64,000 nucleotides of DNA, from positions 4,310-68,309 of the forward strand of contig CAVVSK010000007.1 in NCBI GenBank assembly GCA_963750965.1, in the 5' to 3' direction. This document shows positions 53,221-62,389 of this stretch, one piece after another (positions within the stretch are counted from its first letter, which is position 1; the number at the start of each line of letters is the position of its first letter). The notes under the pieces were generated by a model that was given only the letters and a program-made list of their open reading frames with translations, did not search any database and was not told the origin of the DNA. Source of the stretch: CANKHA01 sp963750965 (GTDB lineage: Bacteria; Pseudomonadota; Alphaproteobacteria; Rhizobiales; Xanthobacteraceae). The translations under genes were made by a program, and so were the position numbers.

Positions 53221-54662
53221 CTACGCCGCCTCGGCCTTGGCCGGCTTTTCCGGCGGCGTGATCGCTCCCGACATCCTGATCTCGGCGATCTCCTTGTCCG
53301 AATAGCCGAGCTCTTTCTTCAACACCTCGTCGGTGTGCTCGCCCAGCAACGGCGAACGCATTACCTCGCAGGGCGAGTCCGACATCTTTACCGGATTGCC
53401 GACGGTGAGATATTTGCCGCGGGTCGGGATGATCGACCTCGACCACCGTGCCGGTCTGGCGCAGCGACGGTTCCTCAGCGATTTCCTTCATCGACAAGAT
53501 CGGCCCGACCGGAATGTCGACCTCGTTGCAGATTTCCATGACCTCAAACTTAGTCTTGGTCGTGGTCCATTCCTCGATGCGTGGCGAAGATATGCCCCAG
53601 CCGCGGCAGCCGCGCCGGCGGCGTCGCGTAATCCGGATCGGTCTTCCATTCCGGCTTGCCGATCAGGTCGCAGATCACCTCCCAGACCGGAGCCTGGGTG
53701 ATGAAATAGATGTAGGCGTCGGGATCGGTCTCCCAGCCCTTGCATTTGAGGATCCAGCCTGGCTGGCCGCCGCCGGAGTCGTTGCCGGATCGCGGCACTG
53801 CTTTGCCGAAGGGAATGCCCTCGCCGTACTGGCGGTACTCCGTGAGCGGGCCATGCGCCAAGCGCTGCTGGTCGCGCAGTTTGACGCGGGCGAGGTTGAG
53901 CACGCCGTCCTGCATGGCGCAGAGCACGCTCTGGCCGCGGCCGGTGCGCATGCGCTGGTAAAGCGCGCTGACAATACCGAAGGCGAGATGCAAACCGGTG
54001 CCGCTGTCGCCAATCTGCGCGCCGGTCACGAGCGGCGGGCCCTCGCGGAAGCCGGTGGTGGAAGCCGAGCCGCCCGCGCATTGCGCGACGTTTTCGTAGA
54101 CCTTGCAGTCTTCATAGGGGCCGGGACCGAAACCTTTCACCGAAGCGACGATCATGCGCGGATTGAGCTTGTGGATATGCTCCCAGGTAAAGCCCATGCG
54201 GTCGAGCGCGCCGGGGGCGAAATTCTCCACCAGTACGTCGCAATGCTTGATCAGGCGCTCGATGATCTCCTTGCCCTTCGGATGCTTGGAATCGATGGTG
54301 ATCGAGCGCTTGTTGCCGTTGAGCATCGTGAAATAGAGGCTGTCGGCCCCTTTAACGTCGCGCAATTGCCCGCGCGTGATGTCGCCGACGCCGGGCCGTT
54401 CGATCTTGATCACGTCGGCGCCCATGTAGCCCAGAAGTTGCGTGCAGGTTGGCCCTGACTGCACGTGGGTGAAGTCGAGAATACGCACGCCCTCGAGCGC
54501 CTTGCCGGCCTTGCCATAGGGCCTGCTGCTAGGACGCGGCAGGCCGTTGCCGTTTTTCTTCGCCGCGGTTTGTTTGGCCGCCTTCTTGACGGCGGGCCTT
54601 TTCGCGGCGCGCTGCGCCCTACCCTTCGCCTTCACTTGCTTCTGTTTCTTGCGCGTCGCCAT
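53221..54662 (-). pseudogene. frc: formyl-CoA:oxalate CoA-transferase, two frameshifts and a basic N-terminal extension
   Basis: A class III CoA-transferase moving CoA from formyl-CoA to oxalate. Two extra bases (53579 and in the GGG at 53426-53428) break it; without them the product is about 479 residues. GVRILDFTHVQSGPTCTQLL, NKRSITIDSKHPKGKEIIE, VLVENFAPGALDRMGF and GAQIGDSGTGLHLA (catalytic Asp) are intact, and the restored tail reads RSPLLGEHTDEVLKKELGYS. The first ~55 residues are an unusual Lys/Arg/Ala-rich leader (15 basic residues in the first 36) absent from typical Frc; GGGAG before the ATG supports its translation. It lies 65 bases downstream of oxc. Confidence 0.85.
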
Positions 54663-54727
54663 CGTTCGTCTCCCAGTCTAGCTTTACATTTCAGGTCGGC
54701 GGCACCATCGGGCAGCGCCGTGCCCGA

Positions 54728-56471
54728 TCATTTCTTTTTCAGCGCGCTCTGCGGGTTGAGATTGCCGATGCGGCCGCTCTCGCTACCGGCGGCCGGATCG
54801 ATGACTGCATTGATCAGGGTCGGCTTGCCGCTGTCCATCGCCGCGTTCACCGCGCGCTTCAGTTCGTCCGGCGAGGTCGCATTGACGCCGACGCCGCCGA
54901 ATGCCTCCATCATCTTGTCGTAGCGCGCGCCCTTGACGAAGACGGTCGGAGCAGGATCCGAACTCACGGAATTGACGTCGGTCCCGCGATAGATGCCGTC
55001 GTTGTTGAAGATAACGACGCAGACCGGCAGCTTGTAACGGCAGACGGTCTCGACCTCCATGCCGGAGAAGCCGAAGGCCGAGTCACCTTCGACCGCGAGC
55101 ACCGGCTTGCCGGTCTCGATCGCCGCGGCGATGGAATAGCCCATGCCGATGCCCATGATGCCCCAGGTGCCGACGTCCAGGCGCTTGCGCGGCTTGTACA
55201 TGTCGATGATGCCGCGCGCGAGATCGAGCGTGTTGGCGCCCTCGTTCACGAGGATGGCGTCCGGCCGCTCCTTGATGATGGTGCGCAGGACACCAAGCGC
55301 GCCGTGATAATCCATCGGCGAGTTGTTGTTCATCAGCCGCGGCGCCATCTTGGCAACGTTCTCGTCACGCTTCGAGGTGACGGTGCTGATCCAGTCGGCC
55401 GGCGGGGCAGGCCACTTTCCATCCATGCCGGCGAGAAGGGCGGAGACGCAGGAGCCGATATCGCCGACCACCGGAGCAGCGATCTCGACGTTCGAAATCC
55501 ATCTCCTTCGGCTCGATGTCGATCTGGATGAATTTCTTGGGCGCTTCGCCCCAGGTCTTGCCCTTGCCGTGCGACAACAGCCAGTTGAGACGCGCGCCGA
55601 TCAGCATGACGACGTCGGATTGCTGCAACACCGTCGAGCGGGCGGCACCCGCGCACTGCGGATGCGTGTCGGGCAGAAGTCCCTTGCCCATGCTCATCGG
55701 CAGGAACGGAATGCCGCTCTTTTCAACGAGCGTGCGGATATCGTCGTCGGCCTGCGCGTAAGCCGCGCCCTTCCCGAGGATGATCAGCGGGCGCTTCGCG
55801 CTCTTGAGCACATCGATCGCACGCTTGATCGATGCCGGCGCGGGAATCTGTGCCGGCGCCGGGTCGATGACCTTGACCAGCGACTTGGCCCCCTTCCCGG
55901 CGTCCATGACCTGCCCGAACAGCTTCGCCGGCAAATCGAGATAAACGCCACCCGGACGGCCGGAAACCGCGGCGCGGATCGCGCGCGCCACGCCGATGCC
56001 GATATCGGCGGCATGCAGTACACGGAACGCCGCCTTGCAGAGCGGCTTCGCAATGGCGAGCTGGTCCATCTCCTCGTAGTCGCCCTGCTGCAGGTCGACG
56101 ATCTCACGTTCGGACGAGCCGGAGATCAGGATCATCGGGAAGCAGTTGGTCGTTGCGTGCGCGAGAGCGGTGAGGCCGTTGAGGAAGCCAGGCGCCGACA
56201 CCGTCAGGCAGACGCCGGGCTTCTTGGTCAGAAAGCCGGCGATCGATGCCGCGTAACCGGCGTTCTGCTCGTGGCGGAATGAAATGACCCGGATGCCCTC
56301 GGCCTGTGCCATGCGGCCGAAGTCGGTGATCGGGATCCCCGGTACGCCGTAGATCGTGTTGAGACCGTTGAGCTTGAGCGCATCGATGACGAGATGAAAG
56401 CCATCCGTCAGTTCCAGCTCTGCTTCGGCTGCCGCGGTTTCGTTTTTCGTCTTCACTGCTGCTTCAGCCAT
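54728..56471 (-). pseudogene. oxc: oxalyl-CoA decarboxylase, single frameshift
   Basis: A TPP enzyme converting oxalyl-CoA to formyl-CoA and CO2. One extra A in the AAA at 55495-55497 breaks the frame between FIQIDIEPKEMD and VVGDIGSCVSALL; restored length is about 580, as expected. The N-domain has the glutamate in SFRHEQNAGYAASIAGF. The TPP domain has EGDSAFGFSGMEVETVC and NNDGIYRG. Residues on both sides of the break are well conserved, so the lesion is recent or artefactual. It lies 23 bases after gntR and 65 before frc. Confidence 0.88.
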
Positions 56472-56494
56472 GGGAAGCCTCCCGGTCTTTTTCG

Positions 56495-57250
56495 TTAGTC
56501 CAGATAATCGGCATAGCGCGCCACGTGATCGGCCAGGCCGAGCGCGTGCATGCGCACCAGTTCTTCGGCGCGTTCGGTGTCGCGCGCCTCGATCGCTTCG
56601 ATAATGTGCATGTGGTCGCGGATCGAGCGGTCGGCGCGGTCTTTTTCCCCGATGGTTTTGCGCCGGATCATGCGCATATGGGTGAACAGATTTTCCGCCA
56701 GATGGACGAGCACGCCGTTGTGGCTCATCCGGATAATGGTCTGGTGGAACTCGATATTCACCTCGGAATATTCATCGAGATGCGCCGCCACCTGCCCGTC
56801 ATGGAAGGTGGCGAACATCTTGCGCAGCACCGCGATCTCGTCGTCGGTGGCGCTCTTGGTGATCAGGCGGGCGGCCATGCTCTCAAGCGCGGCCCAGGCG
56901 GTGATCATTTCAATCACTTCGCGCTTGGTCTTGCGCACCACGTAAACCCCGCGGCGCGGCACCGATCGGATGAAGCCTTCGCGCTCGAGCTGCGCCATAG
57001 CTTCTCGCACCGGCGTGCGGCTGACGCCGAAATCCTGCGCAAGCTGGCGCTCGTCGAGCCGGATGTCCAGGCGGTTGCGATAGACGTCCATGCTGGCGAT
57101 GACGTTTTTCAGCGCGGCATAGGCCTTGTTCTTGAAGCTGTCGGAAGCGAGCGGTTCGAGCGCCAGCCGTGCGGTCGGCGAGGCGGGTTCCACCGCGGTT
57201 TCACCGGGGCGGGGTTTTAGCGAGGCAAGGCTGACGGGGGCTGAAGTCAT
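56495..57250 (-). CDS. GntR-family (FCD/FadR-type) regulator of the oxalate operon
   Basis: A 251-residue regulator. The winged helix is at about residues 45-115 (LDIRLDERQLAQDFGVSRTPVREAMAQLEREGFIRSVPRRGVYV), with an all-helical FCD domain following (EFHQTIIRMSHNGVLVHLAENL, HMHIIEAIEARDTERAEELV). The ATG at 57250 was chosen as the first after a plausible upstream GAG; about 40 Pro/Ala-rich residues precede the DNA-binding domain. It is embedded between tctA and oxc, so it most likely controls the operon in response to oxalate or formyl/oxalyl-CoA. Confidence 0.9.
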   Translation of the reverse strand: MTSAPVSLASLKPRPGETAVEPASPTARLALEPLASDSFKNKAYAALKNVIASMDVYRNRLDIRLDERQLAQDFGVSRTPVREAMAQLEREGFIRSVPRRGVYVVRKTKREVIEMITAWAALESMAARLITKSATDDEIAVLRKMFATFHDGQVAAHLDEYSEVNIEFHQTIIRMSHNGVLVHLAENLFTHMRMIRRKTIGEKDRADRSIRDHMHIIEAIEARDTERAEELVRMHALGLADHVARYADYLD

Positions 57251-57253
57251 CTC

Positions 57254-57267
57254 TGGTATACAATATT
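57254..57267. promoter_or_regulatory. GntR operator candidate before gntR
   Basis: TGGTATACAATATT lies directly upstream of gntR and contains the GTATAC palindrome. A similar sequence, TGGTATGCATAATA, occurs at 60599 upstream of tctC. Sharing TGGTAT-CA between two control regions of one locus makes an autoregulatory GntR site plausible. Confidence 0.4.
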
Positions 57268-57351
57268 CCAAGAACCGGCCTGAACGCAAATGCCGCCCTT
57301 ACCGGCAACAACGGCATCAGTTTCCCCCCATGAGCGTGCCCTTTGGGCGGC

Positions 57352-58855
57352 TCAATAGGCGGGTCGTGAACGCAGCCAGGCCCAGCCGTTGGAGATCAGC
57401 GGCCAGAACAGGGCGATCAGCCCCAGCGCCATGATCGTGCCCACGAGGCCGTTGGAAAAGAACACTGTCGAGGCTGCCCTGCGAAGCAAGCAACGACTGG
57501 CGGAATGATTCCTCCGCCTTGCTGCCGAGCACGATCGCGAGCACCAGCGGAGCCAGCGGGTAATTGCACTTCTTCAGGATGTAACCGAGCACACCGAACA
57601 CCAGCATCAGCATCACGTCGAAGGTTCTGTTGTTCACGGAATAGGCGCCGATGGCGCAGAACACCAAGATGACCGGGGCGATGATGCTGAAAGGGATGCG
57701 CAAGATCGCGGAGAACAGCGGCACGCAGGTCAGCACGATGATGAGGCCGGCGATGTTGCCGAGATACATGCTCGCGATCAGGCCCCAGACGAAGTCCTTG
57801 TTCTCGACAAACAGCATCGGCCCGGGCTGCAGGCCCCAGATCAGCAGGCCGCCGAGCAGCACCGCCGCGGTGGGCGAGCCGGGAACGCCGAGCGCCAGCA
57901 TCGGCAGCAGTGCGGAAGTCCCGGCGGCATGCGCCGCGGTTTCCGGCGCCACCACGCCCTCGATCTCGCCGGTGCCGAATTTGCGGCCATTACGCGAGGT
58001 GCGTTTTGCGATGCCGTAGCTCATGAAGGAGGCAGGCGTGGCGCCGGCAGGCGTGATGCCCATCCAGCAGCCTATGACACAGGAGCGCAGCGAAGTTACC
58101 CAGAAGCGCGGCAATTTCTTCCAGGTGTCGAATACGACCTTGGAATTGATGGTGGCGGTGCGCCCCTTGAACGCGAGGCCCTCCTCCATGGTCAACAGGA
58201 TCTCGCCGATGCCGAACAGGCCGATCACCGCGATCAGGAAGTCGAAGCCGCTGAGCAGATCGGTGAAGCCGAAGGTGAGCCGCAGCACGCCGGTCATCTG
58301 GTCAAGCCCGACGGAGGCGAGCGCGAAACCGATCATCATCGCCGCCAGCGTCTTGAACGGCGGTTCCTTGCTCATGCCGATGAAGCTGCAAAAGGCGAGG
58401 AAATAGACGCCAAATTTTTCCGCTGGGCCGAATTGTAGTGCGAAGGCGGCGACCAACGGCGCCACCAGCGTGATCATGATGACGGCAAACAAAGCGCCGA
58501 CAAAGGATGAGGTGAACGCCGCGGTAAGGGCCTCGCCCGCCTGACCCTTCTGCGCCATGGGATAGCCGTCGAAGGTGGTCGCCACCGACCAGGGCTCACC
58601 TGGGATATTGAACAAGATCGAGGTGATGGCGCCGCCGAACAGCGCGCCCCAATAGATGCAGGACAGCATGATGATGGCGGAGGTCGGCGACATCGAGAAG
58701 GTCAGAGGCAAAAGGATTGCCACGCCGTTGGCGCCACCGAGGCCAGGCAGCACACCGATGATGACGCCGAGCAGAATCCCGATCACCATCACCAGGATGT
58801 TGAACGGCTGCAATACGACGGCAAAGCCGTGAAACAGATTGACGATTTCTTCCAT
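57352..58855 (-). pseudogene. tctA: tripartite tricarboxylate transporter large membrane subunit TctA, frameshifted near the end
   Basis: About 500 residues once an extra base at about 57469 is removed; the natural C-terminus then reads FFSNGLVGTIMALGLIALFW and ends at the TGA at 57352. TctA signatures include LGVIIGVLPGLGGANGVAIL, CIYWGALFGGAITSILFN and LGVPGSPTAAVLLGGLLIWG. It forms the 12-helix channel of a sodium- or proton-driven carboxylate importer. The broken form would only lose the last helix, so partial function cannot be excluded. It lies between tctB and gntR. Confidence 0.87.
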
Positions 58856-58906
58856 GTTCGCTGAGCTTTCGTCCCCGCGCCGGTTTTCCCGGCTTCCCTG
58901 CTACGA

Positions 58907-59409
58907 TCAAAACCCCAACATCGCCTCCACCGGCCCCTTCGGCAGGGGAACCAGGAACCACTTTTCGAAAACCAGAAAGGTCGCCACCGGCACGCCCACC
59001 GCAACCAGCGCGATGATCGACCAGCGATATTTTCCCAGCCACTTCATGAACAGGGCGATCAGCAACGCCGACGAGACATAGATGCCGAGCGTGGGAATGA
59101 TTCCAACGTAGACCGCGGTCGGAATAATCACCGACAGCACGCGCAGCAATTGGCCCCATTGGGCGAACAGCTTTTCGCGCGGCATGTCCACAAAAGCGGA
59201 GAAAAGGTTCACGATGCTGGCGAGCAGAATGAAGCAGGCAATATAAAACGGAAAAAATCCGGCGCGCGGGCCTTCGGCGCCCCAGTTGATTCCAGCTTTA
59301 GGCTGCCGATGATAACCAGCACCGCAAAGCCAATCGAGGCCAGCGCAACAGCGATTTCCACTGCGCGATGACTCGGACCCGTCTCCGCGCTAGCCGCACC
59401 CCTTTTCAT
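58907..59409 (-). pseudogene. tctB: tripartite tricarboxylate transporter small membrane subunit TctB, frameshifted
   Basis: One base is missing near 59292 (CC where CCC is expected). Adding it restores about 167 residues, correct for TctB. Four helices appear: VEIAVALASIGFAVLVIIGS; after the repair, FFPFYIACFILLASIVNLFS; then SVIIPTAVYVGIIPTLGIYVS and WSIIALVAVGVPVATFLVFE. This is the only deletion among the window's frameshifts. A GGAG site precedes the ATG at 59409. A hairpin at 59443 separates it from tctC. Confidence 0.83.
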
Positions 59410-59442
59410 CTCGACTTGCTCCGCAAATGTCCGCAGAAAACC

Positions 59443-59465
59443 GCCGGCGGGTTGAACCCGCCGGC
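59443..59465 (-). terminator. intercistronic hairpin between tctC and tctB
   Basis: Perfect 11-base arms GCCGGCGGGTT and AACCCGCCGGC with a single-base centre. On the minus strand the hairpin is followed by GGTTTTCTG, so it resembles a weak intrinsic terminator. Partial termination here would yield more binding protein (tctC) than membrane subunits, a common arrangement in transporter operons. Confidence 0.65.
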
Positions 59466-59483
59466 GCGTGTTATGTCAGATTG

Positions 59484-60497
59484 TCACTTGGCGGCCAAGA
59501 AGCCGGCGTCTTTCATCAGCTCCTCGTGGCGCTTTTCTTCCTTGGCGACCCAGTCGGTGTATTCCTTCCCGGTCATGAAGGTCTGGTTGAACGCGCCGTC
59601 AGCCATCAGCTTCTTCCATTCCTCCGTTTCGCGCACCTTTTTGAACAGTTCGACGTAATAATCGACCTGGTCCTTGGTGGCGCCCGGGCTCATGAAGATG
59701 CCGCGCAGCATCAGATACTCGATATCGAGCCCCGCCGACTTGCAGGTCGGAATGCTGCTCCAAGCCTCGTCGCCGGCGATCTTCTCTTTATAGTCAAGCT
59801 GCTTGGAGTCGAATACGCAGAGTGGGCGAAGCTTACCGCCGCGCCAATGCGAGAGCGCCTCGTTCGGGTTGTTGACAGTGGAGTCGACGTGGTTGCCGAC
59901 GAGCTGCACGGCCACCGCACCGCCGCCGGCCTGCGGAATATAGATGAACTTGGCGCCCGTGCCCTTCTGAATGGCCTCGGTGATGATCTGGTCTTCCTGC
60001 TTGGAGCCGGTGCCGCCCATTTTGAAAGTGCCGTTCGCGGCCTTGGCGGCGTCGATATATTCCTTCGCGGTCTTGTAAGGCTTCTCCGCATTCACCCAGA
60101 GCACGAACTCGTCCAGAGCGAGCATGGCGACCGGGGTCAGATCCTTCCAGCTGAAGGGAATACCCGTGGCCAAAGGTGTGGTGAAGAGGTTGGACAGGGT
60201 GATGATGATCTTGTGCGGATTGCCCTGCGAACTCTTAACGTCGAGGAAACCCTCGCCGCCCGCGCCGCCGGCCTTGTTGACCACAACCATCGGCTGCTTG
60301 GACAGGCTGTGTTTGGTGACGATACCCTGGATGGTGCGGGCCATGATGTCGGCGCCGCCGCCGGTACCGGCAGGAACGATGAGCTCGATTGGCCGGTTCG
60401 GTTCCCAGGCAGAAAGAGCGGGCGCCGGCGCGAGGACCGAGCCGAGAACCAATGCGGCCGAAGCAAAAAGGCCGAATGAATACGTGGAGCGTTGCAT
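59484..60497 (-). CDS. tctC: tripartite tricarboxylate transporter substrate-binding protein TctC (Bug family)
   Basis: A 337-residue periplasmic binding protein. The signal peptide ends near PAPALSA, then WEPNRPIELIVPAGTGGGADIMAR opens the mature protein. VVVNKAGGAGGEGFLDVKS and FIYIPQAGGGAVAVQLVGNHVD are Bug hallmarks for carboxylate binding. It is first in the operon tctCBA-gntR-oxc-frc and so probably delivers oxalate or a related dicarboxylate; the substrate is inferred from neighbours. Confidence 0.9.
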   Translation of the reverse strand: MQRSTYSFGLFASAALVLGSVLAPAPALSAWEPNRPIELIVPAGTGGGADIMARTIQGIVTKHSLSKQPMVVVNKAGGAGGEGFLDVKSSQGNPHKIIITLSNLFTTPLATGIPFSWKDLTPVAMLALDEFVLWVNAEKPYKTAKEYIDAAKAANGTFKMGGTGSKQEDQIITEAIQKGTGAKFIYIPQAGGGAVAVQLVGNHVDSTVNNPNEALSHWRGGKLRPLCVFDSKQLDYKEKIAGDEAWSSIPTCKSAGLDIEYLMLRGIFMSPGATKDQVDYYVELFKKVRETEEWKKLMADGAFNQTFMTGKEYTDWVAKEEKRHEELMKDAGFLAAK

Positions 60498-60598
60498 AGT
60501 GACTTCCTCCGGTTATCTATGCCGTTCTAGGCCGGCTTGATGGCGCGGTATTCTCAGATGAGAGCCGCGCCGCTTAGCGCATCAAAGCGCATCTATGT

Positions 60599-60612
60599 TG
60601 GTATGCATAATA
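60599..60612. promoter_or_regulatory. candidate GntR operator in the tctC/Bug divergent region
   Basis: TGGTATGCATAATA resembles the sequence before gntR (57254-57267). It lies about 100 bases upstream of tctC, beside an AT-rich tract (ACTATATTTTTTTC) that could hold the promoter. The 423-base region 60498-60920 holds no other gene that I can support. Confidence 0.4.
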
Positions 60613-60780
60613 CTATATTTTTTTCGGCGCGGACCAACTGACGCACCTAGACTTTGGTGGTGGATGTCGACGCACGCATGTTGCGCTGCAAAACGCGCAC
60701 ACAAGCAGTAATATAGAGAGTGATGGCCGGCGCACGGAAGACGATGATGCGCGGCGCGCCGGAGCCGCACGTTCATCATC

Positions 60781-60818
60781 ATCTCCTATGCCGCCAAGTC
60801 ATCTCCTATGCCGCCAAA
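60781..60818. repeat. 20-base tandem duplication in the divergent control region
   Basis: ATCTCCTATGCCGCCAAGTC at 60781-60800 is repeated, apart from its last bases, at 60801-60818. It lies about 100 bases upstream of the Bug-family gene starting at 60921. It may be a recent duplication; no role is evident. Confidence 0.6.
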
Positions 60819-60920
60819 TTTCGGCTTCGGAGCCACTGGTTATTGGTAAATTGACGCGGTGACGCCAGGCGCGTTGTATGACAGCTGCATGATGCGCTGT
60901 GAATGTCCGGAGGGATGACC

Positions 60921-61958
60921 ATGCCGATCGATCTTTTCCGCCGCGGCTTGCTTGGATTGTTTGTTCTCGGTCTCTGGATCGGGCCCGCGGTGGCGCAGTC
61001 GCCGGCCGATTTCTACAAAGGCCAGACCGTCACCATCATCCTCAGTTCCGCTCCGGGCGGCGGCTATGATGCGGTGGCGCGCACGCTCGCGGCGCATCTG
61101 CCCAAGCATATCCCCGGCAATCCCACGGTGGTGGTCAAGAACATGGCGGGGGCCGGTGGCATCGTCGCCGCCAATTTCCTCTACAACGTCGCCCCGAAAG
61201 ACGGGCTGACCATTGGCGGCTTGCAGAACAACGTGCCGTTCGAGCCGCTGTTTGGCACCAAGGAAGCAAATTTCGATCCGACTAAATTCGTCTGGCTCGG
61301 CACGCCCAGCCAGGAAACCGCGATCCTCACCGTCTGGCACACCGCGCCAGTCGACAACTGGCAACAGGCCAGGACCACCGAGCTAACCATGGGATCGTCA
61401 GGCAACAATTCGACACCGAGTTTTTACGGGCGGCTGTTGAACGAGGTGCTGGGAACGAAGCTGAAGATCATTGTCGGCTATGAATCGCAGACCCATGCCT
61501 TCCTCGCCATGGAGCGCGGCGAGCTCAACGGCTATCCGAGCGTTTTTTACAATTCGCTGATGGCGACCAAGCCGACCTGGCTAAAGGAAGGCAAGGTGAA
61601 GCTGCTGGTGCAAATGGCGGGCGAGAAGCAGCCGGAGATCAAGGACGTTCCCTTCCTGGCCGACCTGATCACCAAGGAAGAAGACAAGGAGCTGGTGGCG
61701 GCCGCAGTGGCGCCGCTCACCGCCGGCCGGCCCTATCTGATGCCGCCTGGCGTTCCGGCCGACCGCGTGGCCGCCATGCGAAAGGCCTTTGCCGATACCT
61801 TTGCCGACAAGGAATTCCTCGCGGACGGCGAGAAGCGCGGGCTCGGCGTGAATGCGCCGCGCGACGGCAAGGCGCTGCAGGAATTGCTCGAGCACATCTA
61901 CACGACCACGCCGCCGGCACAAGTGGAACGGCTGCGGAAGATTCAGTCTGGCAAGTAA
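60921..61958 (+). CDS. second Bug-family tripartite transporter binding protein
   Basis: A 345-residue periplasmic protein. The ATG at 60921 has GGAGGG six bases upstream. The signal peptide (LLGLFVLGLWIGPAVAQ) is followed by DFYKGQTVTIILSSAPGGGYDAVARTLA and VVVKNMAGAGGIVAANFLYNVAPKDG, a distinct subclass of the TctC family. It is divergent from tctC and has no own membrane genes, so it may use TctAB from the opposite strand or a distant partner. It ends 28 bases before the VOC gene. Confidence 0.87.
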   Translation: MPIDLFRRGLLGLFVLGLWIGPAVAQSPADFYKGQTVTIILSSAPGGGYDAVARTLAAHLPKHIPGNPTVVVKNMAGAGGIVAANFLYNVAPKDGLTIGGLQNNVPFEPLFGTKEANFDPTKFVWLGTPSQETAILTVWHTAPVDNWQQARTTELTMGSSGNNSTPSFYGRLLNEVLGTKLKIIVGYESQTHAFLAMERGELNGYPSVFYNSLMATKPTWLKEGKVKLLVQMAGEKQPEIKDVPFLADLITKEEDKELVAAAVAPLTAGRPYLMPPGVPADRVAAMRKAFADTFADKEFLADGEKRGLGVNAPRDGKALQELLEHIYTTTPPAQVERLRKIQSGK

Positions 61959-61986
61959 CCGCAAATAAGTGCTGGGAGTGAAGTTT

Positions 61987-62388
61987 ATGATCAAGTCCCA
62001 CGGCCTGCTGCACTTCACGATTCCGGTCAAGGACCTCGACCGCTCGGAAAAATTCTACAAGGAAATTTTCGGCTTCGACCGTATCCGGCGCAACGACCAC
62101 ATGGTGTTTATGGCGTGCGGTAATGACAATTTCGTGCTGACTTATTCGGAAAAGCCGATCGACCCGAACCCGGAGAACCGGCACGAAATTCATACTGCCT
62201 TCCGCGTAACCGCGGAGGAATACGACCGGGCGAAGAAATTCCTCGCGGAAAGAGGCATTCCGATCGTCAAGGAAGAGGACCGCAAGAAGGGCACCTTCCA
62301 GGGCCGCAGCGCCTATTTCCACGATCCCGACCGCAACGTGATTGAGATCATGGATTTGCAGCGCGGACCGGTGCCGGAAGGCGAGTGA
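61987..62388 (+). CDS. VOC-family (glyoxalase/bleomycin-resistance-like) protein
   Basis: A 133-residue protein from ATG at 61987 (GGGAG eight bases upstream). It has the two beta-alpha-beta-beta-beta modules of the vicinal oxygen chelate fold: GLLHFTIPVKDLDRSEKFYKEIFGF at the start, and later RSAYFHDPDRNVIEIMDLQ with a metal-ligand-like Glu; His in LLHFT and HTAF may complete the site. Its substrate is unknown. It is probably co-transcribed with the Bug gene and converges on the CNNM gene with a single-base spacer. Confidence 0.85.
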   Translation: MIKSHGLLHFTIPVKDLDRSEKFYKEIFGFDRIRRNDHMVFMACGNDNFVLTYSEKPIDPNPENRHEIHTAFRVTAEEYDRAKKFLAERGIPIVKEEDRKKGTFQGRSAYFHDPDRNVIEIMDLQRGPVPEGE

Positions 62389-62389
62389 T

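Noticed and set aside
53488..54081. 197-codon minus-strand frame overlapping frc
   Set aside because: It is Arg-rich out-of-frame sequence; the conserved Frc residues lie in the other frame.
60582..60782. 66-codon minus-strand frame in the tctC/Bug intergenic region
   Set aside because: No ribosome site, unusual composition, and it would cover the candidate regulatory motif; treated as non-coding.
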